A stretch of DNA of 64,000 nucleotides from Euborellia annulipes (GCA_023213315.1 JAKCPI010005313.1:1-64000), one strand, 5' to 3'; positions 1-10,580 are shown, counted from the stretch's first letter. Program-made: numbers and translations. The notes: generated by a model not told the origin, from the letters alone.

Positions 1-1224
1 TCTCCATATTTATATATCTAATTTTATATATTTTCTTTTGTTTGTTTTAATTATTATTATTTATATTTGATTTTTTTCTATTTTTCATTTGTTTTTTCCT
101 ATTGATTGCTATTGAAAATGAAAGATTGTAGCGACAAGCATGTCCGCTCGGATTTTGTAAAATCTTGTACTTTCTCTAAGAGGCACTGCCTTAGAGAATT
201 CTATCTAAATAAATTCTAAATAAATAAATATACATATGAGCCCAGGTATTTATTTTATTTAAACATTTATTTAAACCATTTGTTATTCAAATGATTTAAA
301 TAAATATTCATCGGAGTGCCTGGGATCCGAATCTGCATCCCTTGGCTTTAAGATACAAATGTTTTGATAGTGGAGAATTTCTCTTTTATTTTATTCTGTA
401 CAACAAATAAAAACTACTAATGCAAAGAGAACATGGAACAATAAAAAAAAAAAAAATGAAATAGAATTTATTATAAATTTTTTTTTATTAATCGATTAAA
501 TATAAAATTACAATGCTATTTTTAGAAATTAAACCATATTTTAATTTAAAATGTACATAATTATTTAATCTATGATTGAAAATTAATATTATAATAATAG
601 ATGATTGATTTCATCTCATCGAGCCCGCTGACAAATATGAATTAAACTTAGCTGCCAATTGATTTTGGAAAAATTTTAAAAACACATTAAAATTCTATTA
701 AGAGGAGCAGGTTGATGTAGGAAGCCAGCAAAGAATATTTATTTTAAAAAATTTATTTATTCTTTGCTGGCTGCCTAAGTCAGTCACACGTATATTATAT
801 CCATCCATCGATTTACTATCAATTTTTTGACTAGGTAGAATTAATTTTGAGGCTAAACAATGAATTTTTTATTCATATTTGGTTTTAAATTAGATAATTA
901 ATTATTTTTAAATTTATATTTTAAAAATAATATCTTATTTTTTTAGTTTCTTGATGAATCATGTAATTTGAAATAAGAGGAAAAATCTATTCAAGTTAAT
1001 TTAAGAGATATCTGCTGAGATTTTGGAAACCTTTGAAAAAATATTAAGGTAAATACAATATTATTTTTGGTTAACTTGATTTTTATATAAATTTATATAA
1101 TAATCGATTATTATATGATTATTATATAATTTCGGATGAAGCTATTCAGGTTTATAATATAAATTTTTCATTTCCTCTGCAAATAACAAGCAGCCTAATA
1201 ATATTAAATGATTTAGAATATGAA
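1..1224. other. AT-rich flank downstream of gene A, no gene seen
   Basis: No convincing coding exon was seen on either strand. It holds a tRNA-SINE fragment (243-345) and a short palindrome at 720-775 whose arms contain GCCAGCAAAGAAT and ATTCTTTGCTGGC around an AT-rich loop. A possible alternative last exon for gene A lies near 1150-1175 on the minus strand, after a TTTGCAG acceptor; it would replace the last residues with about ten others. I cannot choose between the two ends from sequence alone. Confidence 0.5.
243..345 (-). repeat. tRNA-derived SINE fragment (family B)
   Basis: The stretch ending in GGAGTGCCTGGGATCCGAA is the reverse complement of the head of the fuller copy at 19708-19860, which has Pol III A- and B-box-like sequences. 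A third relative lies at 36020-36115 (GACTGCCTGGGATCCGAAC). The body after the tRNA-like head is AT-rich and decayed. Confidence 0.55.
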
Positions 1225-2444
1225 TCATTTTTTATTATTTCTACCAAACATATCTTGTACAATAACAGTAGAATTTTTTCCTTTCCAACCAACATTCTTT
1301 AAATAAACCTGAATTGATTCTGTATAATTTGCTAAAAACCAGAAATTAAAAATTAATATATTTATTATCATAAATAGATATAAAATGTAGCTACCTGCAA
1401 AGAATCCCACTCCGAAATCCTCTTCTTGATAAAATCCGTTGATTCTCTTTAAATTACTAGTAGAATTATCTAACGAAATGTATTCAGTAAAAGATTCCAA
1501 AGGAATCCCCCACCATTCAGAATCATCCTTTTGGTAGACATATTCAACACCTGAATTCCTAACATCTTTATCAACGATACACCAAGAGACATTCAGAGAC
1601 CCTTTGTTTTCAGGATCCATGTACACCCAGCCTCCTCCAATGACATCTCCTAAAATCAAATCAACATTAAATATTTTCATATAATGAATATGTAATTAAT
1701 TAAAAATTGCATTACGTACTCTCTTTGTTCTGCCAGTTCCAAATCCTCCAGGGAACGGAATTTATAAGAATTACATTTGTAAATCCAGAGATTCCATAAT
1801 TTTCAAATTTCCACGTCCAAGAGTTCGGTTCTGAATTGATATCTTGATCATTGAAAAGAACTGTTTTGTTATAAAGAATTTCAAGTATTGGAGGACCTTT
1901 AACGCCCTGAAATAATAAGAAAATTTTAATTTATGACAATTTAAAAATAATTAAACATGGATTGCAATAAGTAATGGCAGCCAGTAGAAATAACAATTTT
2001 TTATATTATTTCGTCGACGTTTCGGTAAAGTACAGACATAACTTATACACAATTTGCGTACTGTTAATAATTGCTAGCTGCATCATAAAATTATCAATCG
2101 ACCCTGACAATTAATTCATCCAGAAGATGGGAGCGACGCGATAGCAAAACGTCGACGACAATATAAAATTTGTTTATTTCTACTGGCTGCCTTGCTCATT
2201 GCAATCCTTATTCAATCACCACGACTATCTCTATTCTTCTTTAAAAAGAATTTTAATTTTACTTACTGAAGGACGAAATGGTCCATGATATCCAGTAGAA
2301 TAAAGATGGGATAGTCCCTTAAAAAACAGATAATATTATATAAAAGAAATAACTTATTTTTAAGGATGAAATAATAAATTGTTGATAACTTACCGCTTGG
2401 CAGAGTACTATGAGAAAAACAGCAGGAAACGAGATACGAGCCAT
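1225..2444 (-). CDS. Gene A: secreted protein of unknown family (5 exons)
   Basis: Exons on the minus strand: 2444-2394, 2317-2267, 1906-1720, 1649-1395, 1331-1225. Introns are GT/AG and 76, 360, 70 and 63 bp long. Spliced length is 216 residues. The start ATG opens a signal peptide (MARISFPAVFLIVLCQA, exactly exon 1). The mature part is rich in Trp, Gly and Asn, with several N-glycosylation sequons (for example NKT, NVS, NST, NYT) and WWG and WTW motifs, so an extracellular beta-rich fold is plausible. I do not recognise the family. If the 63-bp intron (1394-1332) is not spliced, the reading frame stays open and a false membrane helix appears near the C-terminus; its GTAGCT donor and TTTTTAG acceptor argue that it is removed. 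An alternative terminal exon near 1150-1175 is possible. Confidence 0.72.
1963..2213. repeat. Inverted pair of PLE-like terminal repeats in intron 2 of gene A
   Basis: Left arm 1963-2022 and right arm 2145-2213 are imperfect inverted copies sharing GGCAGCCAGTAGAAATA and CGTCGACGTTT. The ACGTCGAC...CTGGCTGCC end is shared with the other inverted terminal-repeat pairs in this window. It explains why this intron is much longer than the gene's other introns. Confidence 0.6.
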
Positions 2445-2679
2445 GTTTGATAGGTGTTCATCAATGGACCAGCCTTTTTATATATAAAAAGTTGGAAATT
2501 CCTGTGAACTAATTACTGGAAATAATTCATACACGTCTCTTCTTAAAATAATTTGACATCACATATTAATCATTACTGATATGCTATCTTTATTTTTTAG
2601 CTAAGATTATAAAAAACTTAATTAATTATTTTCATTATTCTGAAAACAGATTAAAGTCCCCAGCCAAAAAAGTGCAACA

Positions 2680-2757
2680 TTGTCTGTATCTGTGTCTGTC
2701 GGTATGTGTGTGTTCAATTTAAAGCATGAGCTAGGAGGTTAAAATTTTATATTTAAG
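2680..2757. repeat. Left half of a dispersed repeat split by the Penelope-like element
   Basis: It contains GTGTGTTCAATTTAAAGCAT and AAATTTTATATTTAAG, which match the interior of the TACTTTCTCTTAC-ended family (compare 41725-41800 and 14190-14260). The matching right half starts at 7110. Confidence 0.6.
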
Positions 2758-3468
2758 ATTGAAGAAATAAAGTGGCTATTATTTAACAATAAGAGGATAA
2801 AGGAGCAAGCAGCCAGGTAGTTAGTCTCCACGAAATGAAACTCTCTATTGAGGAAAGTTTCGGTTTTAATGATATATAACCATCATCAGTCCATTTATCG
2901 AGCCTGAAGCATTGTAGAGTTAGGAAAAATCAAAATAACAAAAATTTATTTTAATATTTACAAACAATATATAACTGATACATACAGTGTGAACTCAAAT
3001 GACAAAGCATTGAGTTATATTGCGGAGTTGTTAGTAGATGTATTATGTATTTTAGCCTATATAAATTATTTGTATAAAATACAAAGCAATGCAATCAGCT
3101 AATACGAAGCGCAAAGTTTGAGATACAAAATTGTTTTGATTAATGAAAGATTTTATTTATTACATCGGATATTATATAAATGTTTTGTTAGGGGGTCAGA
3201 GGTTATGTCAGAGGTATACCGAACTATGTTTGTTTATTGAAATGCGATAATTCAACCTACCCAAGCAAATCCTTCGGGGTAAAAAGTCAATGGCAATGAG
3301 TTAACACAACATTTTTAGATATTATAATTTTTTATATAAAAAATATAAAAATTATTAAAATTGTTTACAATTTTATTTTAATCAAACTAATATGAAAGAC
3401 AACATTGCTACCAACTATAATATTAAATAAAATAAATAAAGAGATCTAAGAGATGGTGGTGGAGTAAA

Positions 3469-4340
3469 TTATATATTAAATTCACACACACAACCTGGCT
3501 CCCAGGCCAAATTACTAAGCCCCACACAATCAGTCTGGAAGTCTATTGCCCGATCCCCCAGTGCCTTGCTGAAGCATTTCTCCGCAAATAAACGTTTCGT
3601 TTTGTTATTCATCTGCAGGAGAATTTTGGGATTATCTATATCGAAATTGTGATTATTTTCTAAGAAATGTGAGCAGAGCGCTGTGCAAGTTTTTTTACAC
3701 TTGATATTACTGCTATGACCCGCCATTCTTTGCTTAATATGTCACCCCGTTTGACCTACATAGTTGGTGGTGGACAATCTAATCATTTGCTGAAATAAAC
3801 GACATCAAATCTGTTTCGAAGTGAAATTTGTCCTTGTTGTTAAATAAGTAAGATAAACTCGTCTGTGATTTTAGGGCAGTCTGTGCTCCAAACTGTTTTT
3901 GTATATTTTCTGAGAGCCCAGGAACACGGCATAACGAAAAATATAATTGTTTATCTTGACCGGTTGATTGATCAACCGGTGTAGGTGTTAAATTTGCACT
4001 AACAGAATTATATTTTCGTTTGTACAGCTCAATTGCATAGTTAATGCAATGTGCAGGATACGAGTTGGAGATTGTCATGCTCCTGAAATCTACCAGATTT
4101 TTTTTGCACAAATTCATTATCACCCAGAGTACATATACTCCTTAAAAAATAATTAAGGTTGTTCAATTTATATAGAAAAGGGGTGTTTGAATTATAATCT
4201 AAAAATATGCCACTATCAAACGCCTTTCTATAGATGTCAAGGGACAAATTACACTCGGTGTTTTTAATGATTAGCAGGTCAACGAAGGGTATCTCGGTCT
4301 CATACGTGAATTTTATATTCGGATGGAAACAATTAAAGGC
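3469..4340 (-). pseudogene. PLE RT thumb region and GIY-YIG endonuclease remnant
   Basis: The minus-strand frame 4340-4134 continues the RT after the insertion with HPNIKFTYETEIPFVDLLI, a motif typical of Penelope RTs. Another frame (4123-3779) holds GLSENIQKQFG and the Lys-Asp segment seen between RT and endonuclease. After a frameshift, YVGQTG then a TGA in place of an Arg codon, then HIKQRMAGH mark the GIY-YIG core. The final frame (3726-3469) ends ...WEPGCVCEFNI. At least two frameshifts and one stop disable it. Confidence 0.8.
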
Positions 4341-5060
4341 TCTAGGGGTATAAGAATGGTGAAAATGCCCTTGGAACATATTTCAATGATACATAGGGGA
4401 TTTGTAGGTACTAATAAAATAATAAGATGCTGAAAGTTTCAGATCGCTATCTCAAATGGTTTTTGAGAAAAACCAAAATATGTAAAAATCAGAAAAACAT
4501 TTTTTTTCTCAGGAACGGCTGAATCGATTGATTTGAATTTTTGATATGTTTTGGGGGCTGATGGTACCTTCTAGGGAAAAAATCAAGACCTATATCGGAT
4601 CATGACATCCTTGAAAAAAATGGCGTTTTTTGTTTAATTTTAATTTTTAACCATGATACAATTTTGGCACAAAAATGAAACAATTTTTTTTGAAATCCTC
4701 ATTCAATTTCCTGTAAGATCATAAGTTCATAAATTCATAAAAAAAGGTACGCCATAGTAGAAAAAAATAAAAACCATTTATTACTCAAATATTGACTTTA
4801 TATGTTTTGTGCTTTAATCTTGTTTTTTATTGCTTAAGCTTACACATATATTTTCATTTTATTCAAAATAACCAGTTTATATTCATAACATCAAAATTTT
4901 TTGCCTAAATCAAAACTTAAAATTTTTAAATATCTATAATCATTAACTATATTATAATGCTATAAGATAAAAACAGTTTTTGATTAATGAATAATAAAAA
5001 TAAAAACTAATATTAAAAAGATAAATCTTTCAACAATAAAAAATGCAGAATCACGTTTAA

Positions 5061-5280
5061 TCAGTCTTCGTCACTGTCTTCTTCAATCACAGTTGAAACG
5101 TTGTCTTTATCAAATAATTTGCTCAATGTTTCAGCTGGCCTCAGAATTTTTGTCAAATATCTTCCGTATGACAAATAATAAACAATGGCAGCAACGTGAG
5201 AGCAACATCCAATTGTTCTAAGACCATTCGCACACTCACAGCTATGTCTTAATACGCCTTTAGGTCCATTAGCATTTTTT
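5061..5280 (-). pseudogene. C-terminal SWIM zinc-finger fragment of a transposon ORF
   Basis: The minus strand encodes about 72 residues ending at a TGA. It contains CECANGLRTIGCCSHVAAIV: the CxC...CxH spacing of a SWIM finger, followed by YYLSYGRYLTK and an acidic tail (EEDSDED). This CCSHVA.I..YL arrangement is common at the C-terminus of transposon-derived proteins in animals. The upstream part of the ORF is cut off by the nested repeat at 5283, so only the C-terminus survives. The family assignment beyond a SWIM-finger transposon protein is inference. Confidence 0.7.
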
Positions 5281-5282
5281 AC

Positions 5283-5783
5283 TTTCTCTTACCTATGTAT
5301 ATATGTAATATATATATAGAGAGAAAGTATTGGATTCATGTCAAAAATTCGATGTCGAGATTTTGATGGATCTTCACGTTTTGAGGTCCCCTGAATCCAA
5401 AAAAGTGGTTTTCGCATTTTAATCAAAATCGTTAGAGCGAATTTTGAGAAAATCGAAAAAAACTGAAAAAGTACATCAGTAAAGTACTAGTACTCTTTGG
5501 CCGATTTTGATTAAAAGCTTATTTTTCCGGTCCCGGGAGGTGTTTAACTTAAATATAAAATTTCAGCCTCATAGCTCAATTCCTTCATGCTTAAAAGTGA
5601 ACACAGACACACACACCTACACACCCACAGACAGACCATGTCGCGAAAACCACTTTTTTGGATTCAGGGGACCTCAAAACGTAAAGATCCATCAAAATCT
5701 CGACATCGAATTTTTGACATGAATCCAATACTTTCTCTCTATATATATATTACATATATACATAGGTAAGAGAAAGTAAAAAC
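5283..5783. mobile_element. Complete copy of the TACTTTCTCTTAC-ended dispersed repeat
   Basis: This 500-bp copy has inverted ends ACTTTCTCTTACCTATGTA and TACATAGGTAAGAGAAAGT. Nearly 120 bp at each side are inverted (GTCAAAAATTCGATGTCGAG and its complement). The unique interior has a CA-rich tract and AGTACTAGTACT. It lacks coding capacity, so it is a non-autonomous element, possibly a MITE. Copies or fragments lie near 14034, 22430, 24940, 27300, 33436, 36385, 39490, 41725, 59625, 63658 and 63908. Confidence 0.75.
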
Positions 5784-6417
5784 TGTTTTTATCTTATAGC
5801 ATTATAATATAGTTAATGATTATAGATATTTAAAAATTTTAAGTTTTGATTTAGGCAAAAAATTTTGATGTTATGAATATAAACTGGTTATTTTGAATAA
5901 AATGAAAATATATGTGTAAGCTTAAGCAATAAAAAACAAGATTAAAGCACAAAACATATAAAGTCAATATTTGAGTAATAAATGGTTTTTATTTTTTTCT
6001 ACTATGGCGTACCTTTTTTTATGAATTTATGAACTTATGATCTTACAGGAAATTGAATGAGGATTTCAAAAAAAATTGTTTCATTTTTGTGCCAAAATTG
6101 TATCATGGTTAAAAATTAAAATTAAACAAAAAACGCCATTTTTTTCAAGGATGTCATGATCCGATATAGGTCTTGATTTTTTCCCTAGAAGGTACCATCA
6201 GCCCCCAAAACATATCAAAAATTCAAATCAATCGATTCAGCCGTTCCTGAGAAAAAAATGTTTTTCTGATTTTTACATATTTTGGTTTTTCTCAAAAACC
6301 ATTTGAGATAGCGATCTGAAACTTTCAGCATCTTATTATTTTATTAGTACCTACAAATCCCCTATGTATCATTGAAATATGTTCCAAGGGCATTTTCACC
6401 ATTCTTATACCCCTAGG

Positions 6418-6960
6418 GCCTTTATCCAGAATATTAAGGATACTATTTTTATGTACAATAGAAAGGGAGTCATCAACATATTGGAGGTAAATTAATAAAT
6501 TTAGAGGCTCCACTCTGCTATAATAAAATTTCCTTAGCACAATCTCGGCATCGATGGGACTCAGCGCCCCGCACATAGGCAACCCTTTTAACTGAAGCAA
6601 TATTTTGCCATTGAAAGGGAAATAATTGGAATATAAACACAAGTGTAAGACGTCCTTAAAACTCTCTAAAGTAAAGGTGGTATATTTACTAATTTTATTT
6701 CTATATTCGTCTATACAAGACATGAAAAAATCCAAAGGGACTCTACGTCAAAGCTGATTAAAACGTGATCATCAGGTACAATGATGTTCTTTAATTTCTC
6801 TTTGGCCGTGTCCGCATTAAGCACCTTGAACTCATCGTGAGTTGTTAAATTTTTTAGAATATCAGCTAGATATTTAGAGAGTTTTGTATTGCAAAAATTA
6901 ATTGTAGACACTACAGGTCGACAGAGGTGGCTAGGAGCTATACCTTTATGAGTTTTTTTA
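6418..6960 (-). pseudogene. PLE reverse transcriptase remnant
   Basis: Two overlapping frames give RT blocks in order. The first is RPVVSTINFCNTKLSKYLAD and HVLISFDVESL (the FDV.SL block with a catalytic Asp). After a frameshift near 6735 come LKGLPMCGALSPIDAEIVL (the GxxMG-like block) and LQYVDDSLSIVHK (YVDD catalytic motif). The order and spacing match Penelope-type RTs. The 5' part of the ORF is absent and the 3' part resumes at 4340 beyond the insertion. Confidence 0.85.
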
Positions 6961-7002
6961 AACCATATAATCTAGCTAGGGTAGAGTTTTTTGGTTTATG
7001 GA

Positions 7003-7035
7003 CTGATGATGGTTATATTTCATTAAAACCGAAAC
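7003..7035 (+). ncRNA. Hammerhead-ribozyme-like motif at the PLE terminus
   Basis: CTGATGA (7003-7009) is followed by a GGTT/AACC stem and GAAAC (7031-7035), the conserved core order of a hammerhead. An inverted copy sits in the opposite terminal repeat near 2840-2875. PLEs are known to carry hammerheads in their terminal repeats. Downstream, CTGTT/AACAG could form stem III, but it is followed by AG instead of the expected UH cleavage dinucleotide, so activity is doubtful. Confidence 0.5.
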
Positions 7036-7109
7036 TGTTTCCTCAACAGAGAGTTTCATTTGATGGAGACTAACTACCTCGCTGCTTGCTCCTTTATCCT
7101 CTTATTGGT

Positions 7110-7200
7110 ATTTTATATTTAAGTTAGGCATCCCCCTAAGGCGTGAAAATAAGCTTTTGAACAAAATCGGTCTCCCTACCCGGCCACTATACTATACGTT
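7110..7200. repeat. Right half of the dispersed repeat split by the PLE
   Basis: It resumes with the duplicated ATTTTATATTTAAG, then GTTAGGCATCCCCCT and AATAAGCTTTTGAACAAAAT, matching the interior of the TACTTTCTCTTAC family (compare 41790-41835). Confidence 0.6.
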
Positions 7201-7689
7201 GTCACGTAAAAATATTTAAATTTATTATCATTAACGAGAATTCATCTTAATTATTTATTTCCTAATGGAAGCCAAAGTGTCCTTATACTCTGTAATATCA
7301 ATATTATCTATATAATATATAGATAAAAGATGTTATCTTATAGATTTATAATATTTTAAACCGTATTGCAATCTTATCTCTGATTTTTACATTTTTTTTA
7401 TAAAAGAAACAGAAGTGAGAAAATTTTTTTAGATTTTTGATCCCTTAAAAATAAAATTTCAAAACTCACTACTAGATATATAAAGTCCTTGAAATTGCCA
7501 AAGAAGCTGCTTTAAGATTTATTTGCCGAGCGTTAATAATAACCTTCATCCGAGACAATGTGGCATCCATCACGACTTTAAATTAATTAATTAAAAATTA
7601 ATCACCTTAGATGAGTTGTTATTGATGGCTGGATTAATTTTAGAGAGAGAAGAATGAATAAGCAACCAGAGGGGAAAATAAAAATTATG

Positions 7690-8060
7690 GAGAAGAAATA
7701 ACCAGCGACTGCTTTACTGCTTTCCACGTCAAAATAATTTATTTTAAAATATTTCGGTATGCCTAACGTAAGTGCATCAAATTATACAATAGAGGAGAGT
7801 TTTACAAAATTATAAAATGCATGAGAAGCCATTCTACATATGGATGGGACAACAGTTTTTCCCTCAGTGACTTGCTTATCAGATGTTGTCCCATCCATAT
7901 GTAGAATGGCTTCTCATGCATTTTATAATTTGTAAAAGCTCCACTATTGTATAATAGGATGCACTGAGGATGGTTTGCGTTTGGCATAACGAAATATTTG
8001 CAAATAAATTATTTTGATGTTTAAAGCAGTCGCTGTTTATTTCTTCTCCATAACCTTAAC
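7690..8060. repeat. Inverted pair of PLE-like terminal repeats with a strong hairpin
   Basis: Outer arms (7690-7785 and 7965-8060) share AGAAATAA.CAGCGACTGC. The inner arms match almost perfectly over about 60 bp, for example GAAGCCATTCTACATATGGA at 7827-7846 and its complement near 7889-7908. CTGAGGA at 7964 starts a decayed hammerhead-like core ending in GAAAT. No coding remnant lies between the arms. The short minus-strand frame read through this hairpin is not a gene. Confidence 0.65.
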
Positions 8061-8189
8061 TCAATCGTCCCATATTTGGTTTCTTTTACTTCAAATTTGG
8101 GAAAATAAAAAAATTTATTCTTTTTTTTGAACGATTCGAGATCCGGTCATGCATATTTTTAGGACAAAATTGTTTGGAAATTTTTAAAG

Positions 8190-8510
8190 AACTTTTTAGA
8201 GTGTTTTCTCCGAATATTTCGAAGGCATTTAATAGCACTTCTTCATCAGCGGCTCACTCAAATGTCACATATAAGTTGAGATTTCGGAGCGAAACGTCAG
8301 AAAAGCAGGACTGTACATAATAACCACCTCTTGCAAGCAATAAGGCACCAAATTGACGCCTTATTGTTTGGAAGAGCTGGTTATTATGTTTAGACCTGCC
8401 TTTCTGATGTTTCGCTCCGAAATCTCAACTTGTATGTGGCATTAGAGTGAGCCGCTGATGAAGAAGTGCTATTAAATGCCTTCGAAATATTCAAACACTC
8501 TTAAAAAGTT
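8190..8510. repeat. Inverted terminal-repeat pair (PLE-like)
   Basis: The arms are near-complementary: CGAATATTTCGAAGGCATTT at 8211 and AAATGCCTTCGAAATATTC at 8475. The right arm holds CTGATGA (8455-8461) with a short GAAG/CTTC stem and GAAA, and the left arm carries its inverted copy. The spacer contains CCAAATTGACGCCTTATTG and no gene. Confidence 0.6.
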
Positions 8511-9290
8511 ATTTTCTTATTGCCAAGAAACTAGCCAACACCTATCCTCATATATCCTTTTATACTAGTATCCTTTTAGGCCAGGAGGCGGCAATCAACG
8601 CTATCTGAACTGAGCTACTTAGCCTTGACTTTAGAGTTTATTTTTGACAGGGTCTTCCTAAAGAAATTTCTTTTGAAAATGACCCTCTGTCCTTAAAACA
8701 TTGCCGACAACTCTTTTAAACAATAAGGAAAAATTACAAAATAATTAAATTACTTAGACAACAATTCATTTATTTATTTATAAGTGTTTCTTAGTATATA
8801 GAGATTACATAATTTAGTCAAGATTATTTTCTAAGAAAATTACATTTATTTTTTAAGGTAAATTTTTTATAAATCAATCTTTAATTATGATAATTATATG
8901 TTCTATCATTAAATAGAATCATCAGCTTTGATAATTTATCAATTGAAGTCAATAATTATTTTAATCTTTACATATCGAACTTTATTATATATTTTTATAC
9001 ACCTTTAAAATCAGAACAAATAATTGCTGACTGTTAACTGATTCTTAAATCAGAACAAATAATATAAAAATAAATTCAATTATGTTAATTAAGTTTAATT
9101 ATTATAATTATTTTATATGCTATTAAGGAGAAAGAAAGACTGTGTGCTGTTTTATTTCCATACTTATATAAATATTTTTATGTCCTTAATTAAAGACAAA
9201 TTACAAATAAAATCAAATACACGACTTGTCATTAGGATTAGTTATTTTATAAGGTCCTTATAGGACAGAACACTTCTTCCCTCCATGATG
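8511..9290. other. AT-rich spacer, nothing recognised
   Basis: No exon-like or repeat-like structure could be named here apart from local direct repeats such as AATCAGAACAAATAAT (near 9010 and 9050). Confidence 0.4.
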
Positions 9291-10230
9291 TAGTCCCTTA
9301 AATAGAAGGACATTTTCCAGGTTCCCAAGTATTACTTACTTTTCCTGAGCAAAGAACTCCGATTGCGACTGGTCTCTCTAATTCACTTTCATTTATTCTT
9401 GTCCCTTCAAAGCTGCCTGGTATTTTCACTTTGTCAAACAATATATGTTCCTTCCCTTGGGCTTTGGGTTTCTTCTCTCTTTATGATAATGGATCTATCC
9501 TGTCATTTACAATTCCTGATTACAACTTTGATCCATTTCTAAAATTTATAATACTTTTTGGATGTGTTCTAATACGTTCACTTTACTTTCAGGTTCAAAC
9601 TGCTTATCCATTGCGAATAGATCTGAATCCATCACTGATCCTTCATTATGGATTTGGTTAAATAGCATTCTGGAAAATCATGTGGATCTTTCATTCGGTT
9701 CAATGTTTCTTTTGTCATCTGCTCCATTCTACTACATTCATACTACATCTCTACTTGTTCACTAGAAGATGGTAAGTGTGTCTAATAACATTCTTTTCCA
9801 AGAAATCTTGAAATCTTCTCTTGTCAAACCGTTACATCTCGAGGAATCCATGCATCGCGAATAATCTTATTAATTTACTTACTAACAACGAATTTATTTG
9901 AAATATTTCAATTTCGAATTAGAAGTTTCCGATAGAATGGTCCATATTGCTATTAATATATCAGTTGAAGATGGAATTTCTGTTGTTTTATCAGAAATCT
10001 ATCATCAACTCAGGACTTATTATATGAATGAAAAAGTATTCATTCCATTTGCCTTAATAATTAAGAAAGCCGTTCAAGCTTTTATTTTAAGCAATTTGGA
10101 AGGGTGGGGGTTAATAAGTTGACTACATCAGCATTAGTACGATTTTTACTAACAGCAAAATGTTTCTTTAAAAATGAAGCAAACCCACACACCACCAAAT
10201 GAAATGCTTGCGGAAGCAAAGGATGGATCT
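9290..10230. other. Possible decayed coding or repeat remnant
   Basis: Base composition is less AT-rich than its surroundings. The minus strand near 9300-9430 reads for about 40 codons without a stop (it includes GSFEGTRINESELERPVAIG), and the plus strand 9898-10122 has a 74-codon open frame. Neither has splice context or a family I recognise, so I do not call a gene. A degraded transposon is the most likely source. Confidence 0.3.
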
Positions 10231-10305
10231 AAAGAGGCCAAAAATTTGCTCTCATTTTTTGCAAGTGAATTATAAACAACTAAATTTTTTCAAATGCCTC
10301 TAGAG

Positions 10306-10572
10306 GTGCCGCGAGGGGCTAAGGGGTGCCGGAAGATATTTAGAAAAACTAAAAAAAAAAAAAAATAAATAAAGAGGCAGAAAAAATAAAGTTTTGTTAA
10401 AAAACAAATGATTTTAACGTAAGGGAAAAAAAATTTCTTAAGGGTTACAAAAATTTTGTTTCCCTAAAAAAAAGGTAAAGTGATTTCTTTTTGCTAGGAA
10501 AAAAAAAAGAAAGGGTGCCCCTATTGTGTAATGTTTAGGGTGCCGTAGACTTCAAAAGGTTGGGAAACACTG
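10306..10572. mobile_element. hAT-type MITE, left end eroded
   Basis: The right end ...GGTTGGGAAACACTG is the complement of a CAGTGTTTCCCAACC terminus. The perfect 8-bp CTCTAGAG occurs on both sides (10298-10305 and 10573-10580), as expected of a hAT target duplication. The left TIR seems deleted while its duplication remains. The interior matches the complete copy at 43225-43507 (GGTGCCGCGAG, AAAATAAAGTTTTG). Confidence 0.75.
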
Positions 10573-10580
10573 CTCTAGAG

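Larger units (their letters stand above)
4341..6417. mobile_element. Long-TIR (foldback) DNA transposon inserted in the PLE
   Basis: Arms of about 640 bp (4341-4985 and 5780-6417) are near-perfect inverted copies beginning CTAGGGGTATAAGAATGGTG. The insertion breaks the PLE reverse transcriptase between its YVDD block and the FTYETE block. The middle holds the tail of a SWIM zinc-finger ORF (5061-5280) and a nested 500-bp repeat (5283-5783). Long TIRs plus a SWIM finger suggest a Mutator-like or similar cut-and-paste element, but no DDE catalytic core remains. The outer edges are uncertain by several bases and I could not identify a clean target duplication. Confidence 0.75.
2758..7109 (-). 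mobile_element. Penelope-like retroelement with inverted terminal repeats, disrupted
   Basis: The element reads on the minus strand: reverse transcriptase remnant, interrupting insertion, then GIY-YIG endonuclease remnant. Terminal repeats at about 2783-2895 and 6990-7106 are inverted copies of each other (shared AGAGGATAAAGGAGCAAGCA). Both sides are flanked by ATTTTATATTTAAG (2744-2757 and 7110-7123), a likely 14-bp target duplication within an older repeat. Inverted or direct terminal repeats, RT plus GIY-YIG order and hammerhead-like motifs are known traits of the Penelope order. The RT starts right inside the terminal repeat, so the copy is 5'-truncated. Frameshifts, stops and the insertion make it dead. 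Confidence 0.85.

Noticed and set aside
7802..7987. 61-codon minus-strand frame
   Set aside because: It is read through a hairpin; the two halves are complementary copies of each other.
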